A program made the position numbers and the translations under genes. From Enoplolaimus lenunculus (Eukaryota; Nematoda; Enoplea; Enoplida; Thoracostomopsidae), in NCBI GenBank assembly GCA_030248215.1, contig JASANG010001973.1, positions 1 to 64,000 on the forward strand: a stretch of 64,000 nucleotides of DNA, read 5' to 3'. Position 1 is the stretch's first letter. The number at the start of each line of letters is the position of its first letter. The notes below the pieces were generated by a model, which worked only from the letters and a program-made list of their open reading frames with translations, ran no database searches and was not told the DNA's origin. This document shows, piece after piece, positions 1 to 10,418 of the stretch.

Positions 1-102
1 CAAGCCCGCAATAAAAGCAGAGGGGTTCTAATGCTTTTTATTAACCCAATTCACTGCTGCATTCCAGAAATTTTTGATTAATGAGGTTTACCTTACCCTG
101 TT

Positions 103-238
103 TTTTTACGATAAACAGCTGACACCAGAAAACAGGTGTCTTGGGTGTGTCTTTTTACGATAAACAGCTGACACAGAGAACAGGTGTTTTGGGTGTATCT
201 TTTTACAATAAACAGCTGACACCAGAAAACAACTGTGT
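103..238. repeat. Tandem repeat, about 3 copies of a 48-49 bp unit
   Basis: Three head-to-tail copies share the core ACGATAAACAGCTGACAC followed by a CAGGTGT/TTGGGTGT tail. The copies differ by a few substitutions. The open frame on the minus strand here is only a consequence of the repeat and is not a gene. Confidence 0.85.
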
Positions 239-244
239 GGGACA

Positions 245-675
245 GATGACCTGACTAATGGGTTTACCAGGTGATAGGTGATTAATAGGTTTACCAAGTG
301 GTTTGCCAGGTGATTAATTGGTTTACCAGGTGATTAATTGGTTTGGCAGGCGGTTTACCAAGTGGTTTACCAGGTGATTAATAGGTTTACCATGTGATTA
401 ATTGGTTTGCCAGGCGGTTTACCACGTGGTTTACCCAGGTGATTAATAGGTTTACCAGGTGATTAATTGGTTTACCTAGGTGGTTTATCCAGGTGATTAA
501 TAGGTTTACCATGTGATTAATTAGTTTGCCAGGAGATTAATAGATTTACCAGGCGGTTTACCAAGTGGTTTACCAGGTGATTAATAGGTTTACCAGGTGA
601 TTAATTGGTTTACCTAACGTGATTAATGGATTTACCAGGTGATTAATAGGTTTACCATGTGATTAATGGATTTCT
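245..675. repeat. Degenerate short tandem array of GTGATTAATAGGTTTACCAG-like units
   Basis: About twenty imperfect units of 18-24 bp alternate GGTTTACCAGGTGATTAAT with variants (TTGGTTTGCCAGG, GGTTTACCAAGTG). The array ends shortly before a C/G homopolymer block (about 682-712, a long G run followed by AAACCCCC). No coding potential was seen. Confidence 0.85.
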
Positions 676-720
676 GTCCACCCCTCCGGGAGGGGGGGGG
701 GGGGTAAAACCCCCATTTTA

Positions 721-1200
721 TATCTACTTTCATGCATATGAATTAATTCTTCGCACATATTCATAATGAATAAATTGCAGCTGCACGAAAGTTTCACGCG
801 TAAAAAGGCTTTACTCGTAATTTATCGACTTGAAAACCGTTTCATACCTGTACAATTCCTATTTAGTGCATAAAACGTAAAACAAACCCCGTCATAATCG
901 CCATAGACAGCGAAACATCAAACATGTTTGATATTTGAATTAATTCAAGCTTCTTAAGTAAATTCAAAAAGTTGAATATAACAAGAAGCGCTCAACAAAA
1001 TTCTTCCGTTTGGCCAATCGAAACGCAGGTGCAAGAAATCCAAACGACTTGCAACTGCGTTCACGCGTCCGAATTAAATTTAACACAACGAATTCCAATG
1101 AATAAAATTTGCAGCGCAAGAAGTTCAAAGCTGTTTTGTGACCAAACTTTCACATGCAAATTGCACGTGTAAGTTTTTGCTGCAAAAACTTAAAAGTGTG
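721..1200. repeat. Interspersed repeat, copy 1 (second copy at about 9310-10040)
   Basis: The stretch from ATGAATTAATTCTTCGCAC through GTTTCACGCGTAA, CATCAAACATGTTTGATATT and CAGGTGCAAGAAAT to CACGTGTAAGTTTTTGCTGC recurs in the same order and orientation at about 9.3-10.0 kb, at a visible but lower identity. It is therefore a dispersed repeat. No coding frame is conserved between the copies. The class is unknown. Several internal GCAGCTGCA-type palindromes suggest a foldback element. Confidence 0.75.
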
Positions 1201-2759
1201 AATAAAGCAAATGAAACAGAAATTACATATAAAGCAATTAATTTTGAACAGAATACCGAAATTTGTAATTTTGTATAAAACTACGGCCCAGCAGAGCGTC
1301 GTATTTAAGAGGTCCACATTAAATGGAGATGTGTTCGTTTTGGTGTTAGCGATTAAGGGAAAGAGTAGTTTCTGGTTGTCCCAATTTTTCATTTTAACGA
1401 GTGTTGTGTTGTGTATTTGAAATTCTGCAATAAATAATGAATACACCGAAAGTGATGCCATTGAAATGAAAGTCAGGAAACCTAAGAGACCGTCCTACAC
1501 CGCGTTACTTTACGGAGGTATTTTTCAAGCCGGACTCAAAGGGAACCACGGTAAAAACTGTGTGCCATCTGCCTTACGAATCTAAAAGTTTTTTAAATAT
1601 TTTATCTGCTTGCATCTTTTAATTATTAAGTGAAGTTTTAAGCTGAGTTAGCAAGCGGAAAACCTGAAAATTTCAATGAACAGTAAAAAATTTTAGATGG
1701 AAAATCTGCCCAAAAAATTATGATCTTAATACTTTTGAGGTAAAAATTACAAAACCGCGAGAGTCTCGTCTTCTGAGCTTTAACTCCGTATTTCCCTATT
1801 TGGTGCGGGACTTCTAATGGTGCGACCAATTTCCTTAATCCTTTGTTTACCCCATTTGGAGGGGCTCTTAGCTCCTTTTATTCTCTGTGCTATGATCTGA
1901 GCTTTGAGAAGACTCAGCTGCTTTCTGAAAACTTTTGGTTCTTCTTTGATATTTTCAACCTGTTTATAAGCGAAACTCCGGCCTCAGTTCAGTTAAACTT
2001 GTATTTTTCGGTTCAATCTACTATGTTGACCTGACTGCGGGAATAAGAAACAGCCGTAGACCGTATAATATAATGAAAATGACATTAAATGTATACTGAG
2101 TGCAATTTATTGGCCAATTTATAGACGAAAAAATGCTGATTTTTCAAATTACTTTTCCAACCTGGAATGGTTGTTGGTCACAACGTTGCGTTGTCGTATG
2201 TCTTCAAAAAATGCTTAAGACATCATTGCTATTTTGTAGCAGTTTTACAGCAATGAATAAATGGTATTAACAAAAGAGTTTCAAAAAATCACATTTTGCT
2301 GGAGGAATTCAAAAATATGTCTTGTGCCAACTGAGTTTACGTGTACAGAAAATATTTTTTCGTCAAATATGAGAAATGTCACAAAATTGTTCGCACAACG
2401 TTTGGTTTTGTTTTTCAGACGTTGACGCATAAGCGCAATTGACAAAAAACACCAAACAAATTAATTATTCGACGGTGTCGCCCAGGCAATAGGTCGATTT
2501 TTGAACAGTTGAACAGTTGTATTCTCAAATGTGTATAGCATCTATTCGCAGATGGCGATAGGTTTTCTAAGGTAAACCAATGTGAAGCAGCAAGGTTAAC
2601 CTTTGATTAATTACAATTAAAATACGATTGTTCGCGATGCAGTAAACAATTTTATTAACTTTTGTAATGCCAGTTTGTCAATAACTTTTGGTTTATGAAT
2701 GTTGAGGTTTTTGCTAAATTTTTAGTCATCAATGTTCTGTCCCTTCACGGATATGAATG
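1201..2759. other. Non-coding stretch, nothing recognised
   Basis: AT-rich sequence with only short chance frames on both strands. A weak resemblance to the repeat at 38740-38835 and 62375-62475 may exist near 1490-1540 (GGTATTTTTCAAGCCGGACTC), but it is too diverged to be sure. Confidence 0.5.
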
Positions 2760-3138
2760 CTGCAGTAGTAGTTGACTGATATATATTTTGTCTCTTCACA
2801 GTCCAGCCTTCTGTTATTTGGTTACGAACTGTTATTCATTTTTAATTAACTTCAAGTTATTAGTTTTACTCATTTTTTATTATTTTTCTTTTCCGAAGCA
2901 TATTTGTAAATTGCCATAACCGTTAATCTTTTTCTGGATTTAATAAAGATATTTACTGTTGTCCATGTGTTGTTAGCAGTTAAGTCATTCTGCCACGGTG
3001 GTCTTTTCAATGGAGTCTAATTAAGATTCATACACTCTATCCGCTGATGCACTCTAATTAGGGATACAAACTCTTATTGACTGTGACTTAAAATTGTAAC
3101 CCTCTGTTTATTATTCCCCTTATCCTGGTAACTACAGC
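2760..3138. mobile_element. Decayed TA-flanked MITE (CTGTAGTGACC family) with an internal insertion
   Basis: The blocks GTTATTTGGTTACGAACTG, CACTCTATCCGCTGATGC, ATTAGGGATACAAACTC and the end CCTTATCCTGGTAACTACAG follow the same order as in the intact copy at 49640-49859. About 150 bp of unrelated AT-rich sequence lies between the left and right parts. Old and degenerate. Confidence 0.6.
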
Positions 3139-3843
3139 AGGCGGTAAATAATTATCGTTCGCAACACTCGCTGGTAAAGATTCTTAGACTGAAAGTATAT
3201 GCTTTCAAAGTATAATCATGACAACGCTACATTGAGCGACGGTTAATTACTATACTTTTATTGCAGTAAGTAGTCAAAGTTTACTGTGAACCCGCAATTT
3301 CAATTGATATAAACAAATTTGATTGTTGTACAGATGTCACTGCACCCAGCGCCTCTAAATCTGAGTAGAACTTAGGCTATAGTAGCTGGGATCAGATTTT
3401 TGCTAGAATGTGTGAGCTTTCGGGCTGCACGAAAATTTTCAGGAAAAGATCTTAGCAGAAAGACCCCGTACGGGCTGGTATTGGTAGGCACGACTTTGAT
3501 TCGGAAGGTTCTGAGCTAAAAAGCGCAGTCCTTGAAATTTCGGTGTCTGACGGAGTGCTGCGTGAGAATGTGCACAGATTTGAAATCTGTCGTAAGTTGC
3601 TGAAACGTAAAAACGTTACAGACTGGTCCTGGGTGAGCCGTGGAGGCTCCCGTGGCTCGAAATGTATAAAAAATAGTTGTAATCTATTAATATTGAACGG
3701 ATTTGGGATGGATACGAATGTTTTGAAGTCTGGACCGGCAGCTGTAGATGGAGTAAATTTCGTGAAAAACTATTATGATCTGAATTTGGCTTAATTCAGA
3801 TGTATATGACGAGAAATTTGAGTAATGTTCGTAAAACAATTTA
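3139..3843. other. Non-coding stretch left of a palindromic element
   Basis: Slightly more GC-rich than its surroundings (about 3340-3790) but with no long frame, no splice-supported exon and no recognised repeat. The last three bases (TTA) are the left target-site duplicate of the element that follows. Confidence 0.4.
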
Positions 3844-4329
3844 TGCAACTTCCGCAATAACATGCGTACACCTGGTGGCTATTGAGGGGGTATTGTCATG
3901 GACACTGAAGTATTTTTTTGCTTCAGCATCCTTCACACCGAAGCTTTTTGGCTTCAACGTCCAGGATACTGAAGCCAAAATGCTTCAGTGTCCTGGACGT
4001 GGAAGCCGAAAAGCTTCAGCATCCTTCACACTGAAGCAGTTTTGGCTTCAGTGTTTCGCATACTAAAGGTTTTGGCTTCAAGGGCCAGGAAACTGAACCC
4101 AAAATGCTTCAGTGCCAGGCCGTGGAAGCCAAAAAGCTTCAACATCATTCAGACTGAAGCATTTTTGGCTTCAGTGTCCCGCATGCTGAAGCGAAAAGTG
4201 CTTGAGTGTGAAGGATGCTGAAGCCAAAAAGCTCAGTATGCTGGACACTGAAGCATTTTTGGCTTCAGTGTCCATGACACTACCCCCTCAAAAGTCGCCC
4301 GGTGTATGCATGTTATTGTGGAAGTTGCA
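3844..4329. mobile_element. TTA-flanked MITE with CTGAAGC palindrome array
   Basis: Long terminal inverted repeats begin TGCAACTTCC and include CAATAACATGC, TACACC, a TTGAGGGGGTA block and TGTCATGGACACTGAAG on both sides. The element is flanked by TTA on each side (3841-3843 and 4330-4332), the target-site type of the PIF/Harbinger superfamily. The interior is a run of alternating CTGAAGC and GCTTCAG motifs separated by 10-25 bp, so it can fold into many small hairpins. The small open frames here are by-products. A shorter copy lies at 10278-10418. There is no transposase, so it is non-autonomous. Confidence 0.85.
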
Positions 4330-4332
4330 TTA

Positions 4333-5290
4333 GTTAGTAGCTAATCGCGTTTATTAGGTGGTTTTGTAGAATTTTACGTCATCCCTAATAAATTTTTAAT
4401 TGCTGTTGAGTTAGTTAGTCAGTTTGTCGTTTTTTGCGTTGCTTAAGCTTAAGCGATCCAACCGCATAGTGGGGACCTAAGCCTAGCTCCCCTTGACATA
4501 GTATTTATTTCTCACACCTAGGTGGCGTCAATTCATCCCGGAACGGTCCGTACTCTGCGTTCCGTTCTCGTCCTTAGCTTCTCGCTTTCATTTGTCTTCC
4601 ATGGGTTAACCCGCCTTTTTCGTAGTCTCTCTTGTGCTTAATCTAGTCACCCGCCAGCCGTACGCGTAAGTTGCTTAGCTTGTTTAGGCAGCAGGTTGCG
4701 AACGCACTAGCGCTGGGATAAATCGTCGCTGATTAAGTATTCAATTCGTTTTATCCAGTTAAATTGGGTTGCAAATGAGAAGCGTATGAGAGGTTTTACC
4801 GGTTTCAATGTTTAGTTAGCAACCGTAACGATTTGTTGAAATTGCCTAAAGCACTTGTGTTACCAAAAGTTTCGTATTCGGGCACCAATGTAGTGAATTG
4901 TCGCGGTTTGAATTTTTGAATGCTCACAAATCTGTCTTTGCTCGCAGTTGCTTAATTTTATCCGTTGCCACTTAGCCAAGTGGCATGAGTGCATCTAGTT
5001 CAATTCCGGCTACTGAGGCTTAGCGAAGTTGCTTCGTGCTGTGCGTACGCGGGTGAGTGTAGCTTAAGCCGGGAGACATTATGCATGAGTCGGAATTATC
5101 GTAACCCTCCTGTGTTGATGACTTTCGGACGTACCTACCCCAGTCACGGGACGTCGAAAACAACGCATCGGAACTGCTGAATTTTCCGTCATAGGTCAAA
5201 AGTTGCCAAGGGGAGGCGGCACCAAGAAGTTTTAGATTTATAATTGTATGCAAACTAAACAATCATTTGCGACAGAAGCGATTTGACTAT
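4333..5290. other. Non-coding stretch downstream of GPCR gene 1
   Basis: Mixed-composition DNA, more GC-rich than average. A tRNA-like fragment may be present at about 4970-5010 (TAGCCAAGTGG followed by AGTTCAATTCC), but the spacing between the two boxes is too short for a tRNA. The last part should contain the 3' UTR of the GPCR gene read on the minus strand. No canonical AATAAA was seen close to the stop. Confidence 0.4.
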
Positions 5291-5308
5291 TTTCATTTCG
5301 ACGAACAA

Positions 5309-8300
5309 CTACGAAAGTTTCACTTGCACTGGAACTGAACTGTAAACAATCGTCCATTTTCTTTCTTGCCTCGTCGTAGATCGATCAATTGAAGTTTGTC
5401 CAAGTCGCATCGTCCGGAACCAATTGGATATCCGGGCCATCATTGAACGATATCCATCGCGTAGTGATTTAATCCGAAAAAATATCAACGGATTTATGAG
5501 AGCCTGAAGAGAAAACGTTGCTCTGAGTACAAATTGAACGACATAATAAATGTTCAAATCTGCGAATTTTACGCCATTGGTGACATTAATTAAATGTAGA
5601 ATTTGAATGGCGAAATAAATCGATAAATGCGTTGCGTACAGGGCACAAACGATAATGATTACTCGAATGTACTTGTGTCTTCCGTTCATACTTCGTGGTT
5701 TTGTTGGGTCATCGATTGAAGATTTTCGCTTATGATTGGAGCACCAACCAGTTCCTGTCAGTGTTTGTGTTGATTTTAATCGATTTTGGCATAAAATGCG
5801 ACAATTTTCAGGATTTGATTCATAAAAATTTGTCGATTTTGAACGTCGTTGCTGTTTTTGTTGATCTCCTTGTTGTTGTTGTGGTTGCGGTTCAACTGTT
5901 GTTGCTGATGTTGCGCTTAACTTTCTGGCGGCCACCTCAAACGTACTTTCTGACATTCGGGACGCGTCGCTTACAAGGTCGCGGTCAATATAGTTTGTTG
6001 AGTCTAACACCACATTTTGCGATCGTGATGGTCTGTAGCGGCGATTTAACTGCTCAACGATAAGATTAGACCTTGTGTGGTTTATATTTTGCAAATGTTC
6101 GTTTAGTGCTCGATTTAATACAGGCGACATTCCATTGCTATTATTAAACAATGGACTCGTCTCAACCGAAGAAGGAGTGGATTTTGTTGCCAGGTCGCAG
6201 TCTGAACTATTTTTTGATTCGTATTCACTGAGATTCAAGTCAGACTTGTGAATATCAACAAAATATTGAGAACCAATTGAAGAACACAGTTGATTTTCGC
6301 CGTTTGCTGTTTCAATTTTAGAAATAAACCGTAAATTTTCATTAAAATCTGAAATTACTGATCTGCTCCGGTGCCGTTGTTGACAATTTTGTTCACTTCC
6401 GTTGCTTTCAGTACTCAGCGTACGCGTTGCCATTTCTCGTGATTCGTCAGAATTTGCATCCGATTGGTTTGTTTTGATTTCAGTCAGAAATCGTGGCTGT
6501 TGTTGTTGTTGTTGTGTGCTGCATTCAGTCGTTCGGTCTGGAACCTAAAAGTAGACTTCAACTAAAAAATTAGCAATCGCGCAGGCAATAAAGACACGAA
6601 GACAAAAAAGCATTGCAAACATACCACACATTTACTCTTTAATGCACGAATAAACGTTTTCTGTGTAGACTGTACTATGAGCAGCTAATTACACGCAATA
6701 TGCCTCCTACCAGAGAGACGGACTGTCGAATGTTAGGTTGGAAATAGGTGTGTTCACATACGGGAAATATTTATGCCGGAATGAGACAGTTTCCCTTTCA
6801 TTTGAGATGTAATTTGAAGCTAAAATTCGAATCACTACAGTACCAAAGTCTCCGTTGGTACATCTTCAACACAGATACGGATCCAAATATTTCTGACGCG
6901 GTCGGGCTGGTAAATGTTACGTAACGCAAAAATTGCAAGGTAGGGGACTTGTCATTTAATCACCAAAAAATTTTCTAAGAGAAAAAGTTGTAAGGTATTA
7001 TCACCGAGAAATTTCTGAGGGAAAATTGTAAAGAAGGAAGACCTATCATTTTATCACCAAAATTTTTTTCTCATGGGGAAAATTGTAAGTTAAAGACCTT
7101 ATCATTTTATTGCAAAAAAATTCTGAGGAAAAAATTAGGAACCTTATTATTTTTTCACAAAACATTTTGTGAGGGGGAAAATTGTAAACGAGGGATTTTA
7201 CCATTTTATCACAAAAAATCTGACGGAGGGGGCGTACGTTCCCTCTCCACCCCCCTCTGGATCCGCTAGAGCTCAGTTGCTGGAACTTAACGCTCCAACC
7301 AGAGAGACTGATTTTTGTGGACAATTTGTTCCTACTGCATATACGCATGGTAATTGTTACACACTGTGCATTGTATGATCATACATGTACAGTGTCTGTG
7401 CAATCAGTTGCACACGATATATATTATACTCTGTTTGGGAAACGATTTAAATGTTGTCAAAAACTGTTTGGCTTGGAGAAGTCAGACATTCACAAGATTG
7501 GCACAAACACATCTCCAGTCGGAAGGAAACTCGTATCTGCTGTTGTTTCTTCTCGAATTCAGCGAAGTGCTTGCGTTACTTCACTTTGTCAAATTAGGCG
7601 TTCAAACTGTGGCACCAGAAACAATTTTAGTTTTGCGCTTTACTCGACGAGAGCCGTCACACGACCCCAGCTCGCTCCCACACGAAACCATATGGATTAT
7701 GTTCATATGTTTGTTAGCAACGCATGGCGGCGGGCGCTTAGACGCGGTAGCATCCGGTATAGTAAATTATAGGGGAACTTCAAGGATATTTGACAACAGG
7801 TAAGAATCCGAAAACAAGTTCACTGACTCCAGAATAAAACAAATCTTAAATAATCACCTGACATAAAACAATTCCATCTTTTGTTGGCTGTGCGTTCAGT
7901 TCAATCAGGAGCTGTTTGTGACAATTTAAATGTTTTGAAATTGCTGAAGTAATCGAATGTTGTTGTATTAATAACGAATTTCGGTGGTTTGTTTGTCTTT
8001 TACCGAATATCATTGGTTCTGAACGACTAAATTTTCGGGTTCTCAGTAAACGGACTGAAGAATTTTGAGTCGCAGTCGGTGAAGATTTTGATAAATAAAC
8101 GACCGCTAATTTACGTGAAATTGCACTTGAAACACGTTTGCCACAGGTTAAATTACTGCTTCCAGTTTTACTCAATTTTAGTGTTGTTTCAAAGTCCAAA
8201 AGCGATAAATCTTGAGACGCTCGAATTCCAGTAAAACATTGCGCAAAACGATTACTGCGACGAATAAATAAATACAACCGTAAATATACTACAATAATAA

Positions 8301-9063
8301 CAATAATAAAGCATAGCAAACAACCGATTAAAATTAATGAATAAATATCAAATTGTTCTCTGCGTGCAGTTCCATTGGTATATCCTCCTTGTCGAATTAC
8401 TGCCAAATTATTTTTCCAAGGAATTGCATCAACTCCTGCAGCTGCGAGAGTCGTTGAATTACCCCGAACAATAGTTATTCTGCTACTGATTACAGGATTT
8501 CTTATTGCTCTTCCAAGTGTAAATCCAACTCCCAGAATCCATGTTGTAATAATTGCAACGGCAACTTTTGAACGAGTAAAATATTTTCGATAATGAAATG
8601 GTAATTTAATGAATACATATTCGTTAACAACAGCCAATACAAGATTACATACAGAACAAACATTGACTACGTTTAGCATTAATGTTAACGTTTTTAATAA
8701 ATTCAATTGTCGCTTTTTGTTTTGTATTTGGCAACATTGTGGACCAGTTGTGGTTCGCATTAATACTGGACCCATATAAATTGAACAAACTGATTTGGTT
8801 ATATCAATCAGTGCAAAATTCATAATTATAACATAAAGCGCATTTTGCTTTTTTAAATGCCGAATAACTGCAAGGATAACAATATTTGCGCAAATCGCTG
8901 CGATTCCAGTTACAATATAAAAATATGCAAACGCGTGTTGCAATTGCGATAAATTTGTTGCATTATGATTTAACGATAACTGTTTCCATGATTCAATAAT
9001 GCCATCAGTTGTTGTGCTTTTGCTGGATTTGTTGAATGCTGATTGGTTTATAACATTTGACAT
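5309..9063 (-). CDS. Divergent class A (rhodopsin-like) GPCR, paralog 1, two exons
   Basis: Coding exons are 7858-9063 and 5309-6544 on the minus strand. The donor is CAG|GTGATT and the acceptor TACTTTTAG|GTT; both are phase 0, giving 813 residues. Exon 1 (402 aa) has an Asn-rich, probably glycosylated N-terminus, then TM1 (about 45-69), TM2 (77-102, with the conserved Asp in NFALID), TM3 (121-149), TM4 (166-186, with Trp) and TM5 (240-264). Exon 2 carries TM6 (about 694-719) and TM7 (733-755) with NPLIFF, a variant of NPxxY, followed by a helix-8-like FRIKSLRDGY. The third intracellular loop is about 430 residues, Ser/Asn/Gln-rich, and contains the intron. Odd for class A: NEY replaces DRY, TM6 has CALY in place of CWxP, and ECL2 has no Cys. 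The first in-frame ATG is taken as the start. Membrane receptor, ligand unknown. A close paralog lies at 15110-18821. The family assignment is firm, the subfamily is not. Confidence 0.88.
6935..7265. repeat. Degenerate tandem repeat in the GPCR-1 intron
   Basis: Five or so units of about 50-60 bp carry the core TCATTTTATCACAAAA followed by TTCTGAGGGGGAAAATTGTA. The array ends at CTCTGGATCCGCTAG. A reverse-oriented relative sits at about 22936-23136 with a similar end (CTGGATCTGCCGCTGG), so this is a dispersed element with internal tandem structure. It lies wholly in the intron (6545-7857). Confidence 0.75.
7650..7776. mobile_element. CG-rich MITE of the TTAGGGTTGCG family, degenerate copy in the GPCR-1 intron
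   Basis: Shares ATATGGATTATGTTCATAT, TTGTTAGCAACGCATGGCGG and a right end AGTAAATTATAGGGG with the copies at 43791-43923 and 55418-55548. It lies about 80 bp from the splice donor at 7857. Confidence 0.55.
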
Positions 9064-9309
9064 TTTTAAGAACGAAGGGAAAATACTTTAAAATGTGTTT
9101 TTATGCTTTATTTATATAAACATTAAGAAAATGACAAAGTTATTTCTTTCAACACAGAAACACATTTGCAAGGGTACATCAGTTTCACTCGGAATCTCGA
9201 CATTAATTTTTTATAAATAATTTGCTGACAACTGCAATAAATATCACACAGAAGCTATAAATTTTCAGTTCAGCCAGTGTTGATGATCGAATTTGACTTG
9301 CAAGGCTGT
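9064..9309. other. Upstream region of GPCR gene 1
   Basis: AT-rich 5' flank on the minus strand. No promoter motif could be assigned with confidence. It must contain the 5' UTR or transcription start unless a non-coding exon lies further upstream. Confidence 0.3.
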
Positions 9310-10040
9310 TCATTAATATGAATAATTTCGCCTACGTATATTCGTTATTAATTAATTGCAGCAGCAAGTTCTTCGATCAAATTTTTGAAAAATATTCAGC
9401 TGTAAGTTTCAGCTGCAACAAACATTTACACGTAAGTAAGATTCCACTCGAAATTTCTTGACTTGAAATGCTTTCATACCAATACGATTTCTATTCAATA
9501 TTTAAGATGAAAAATACCCCGTCACAATCGCACGTAGACTTGAAAAATCAAACAAGTTTGATATTTGAATGAATTCCGCTTCAAAAGTAAATTCAAAAAG
9601 TTTGTTTGGTTCAGAAGAATTCAACAATATGTCTTCCAATTGATTAATTAAAATGCAGGTGCAAGAAATTCAGCGACTTGCAACTGCCTTCACACGTGTG
9701 AATTATATTTAGTAGCACAAATTCCAGTGAATAATTTGGAGCTGCAAAAACTTTAAGTTTGATATTTGAATGAATTCCGCTTCAAAAGTAAATTCAAAAA
9801 GTTTGTTTGGTTCAGAAGAATTCAACAATATGTCTTCCAATTGATTAATTAAAATGCAGGTGCAAGAAATTCAGCGACTTGCAACTGCCTTCACACGTGT
9901 GAATTATATTTAGTAGCACAAATTCCAGTGAATAATTTGGAGCTGCAAAAACTTTAAAGCTGTTTTGAGACCAAACTTGCTCTGCAATTTGCACGTGCAA
10001 GTTTTTACTGCAAAAACTTGCCAGTTTGATTAGGGCTTAA
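9310..10040. repeat. Interspersed repeat, copy 2, with an internal 201-bp tandem duplication
   Basis: Same order of blocks as at 721-1200. Here a segment starting GTTTGATATTTGAATGAATTC and ending GAGCTGCAAAAACTTTAA is present twice in tandem (about 9556-9756 and 9757-9957). The two halves look identical by eye, so the duplication is much younger than the repeat. Confidence 0.85.
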
Positions 10041-10277
10041 GGGTTCCAGACAATTTGTTAATTAAATACAAAGAATATAACAACAAATTTGTTTTCAAAA
10101 TGACTTATTATGATTCAAAATATGCCAAAAACTCAATCTGCCGTCATTGCCCATATTGAATCCCTGAATAAAACAGATTACAATCAAAAAAGTTTTTCGC
10201 GTTTAGAGAAAATAGTGTAGACTAACAATATAATGGCGTTTTTATATTTGGAAAAAATCCCAAGCAGAGGTGGCTTT
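10041..10277. other. Short non-coding spacer
   Basis: No gene, repeat or regulatory site recognised. Confidence 0.3.
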
Positions 10278-10418
10278 TGCAAGTTCCACAAAATCATGCA
10301 TACACCAGGGGACTTTTGAGGGTGTAGTGTGCATCGCGGTGAAACCGAAAATGCTTCAGTGCGCTAAATGCTGGCCCCCTAAAGTCACCTGGTGTACTCA
10401 TAATATTGTGGAAATTGC
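10278..10418. mobile_element. Short copy of the CTGAAGC-palindrome MITE
   Basis: Ends TGCAAGTTCCACAAAATC and GTGGAAATTGC, with TACACCAGGGGACTTTTGAG and its inverse CCTAAAGTCACCTGGTGTA. They match the ends of the element at 3844-4329. Only one GCTTCAG motif remains inside, so it is an internally shortened or unexpanded form. Confidence 0.75.

Noticed and set aside
1150-1461. Overlapping 60-100 codon frames on both strands
   Set aside because: AT-rich chance frames with no domain, splice site or codon bias.
4970-5010. tRNA or SINE head (TAGCCAAGTGG with AGTTCAATTCC)
   Set aside because: Box spacing is about 15 nt, too short, and no second copy was seen.
5695-6063. 122-codon plus-strand frame with hydrophobic Val/Leu runs
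   Set aside because: Antisense of the Gln/Ser-rich loop of the GPCR exon; CAA repeats read in reverse give Leu/Val.
7317-7803. Two overlapping frames of about 150 codons in the GPCR-1 intron
   Set aside because: They overlap a degenerate MITE and lie between two matched splice sites; no domain.
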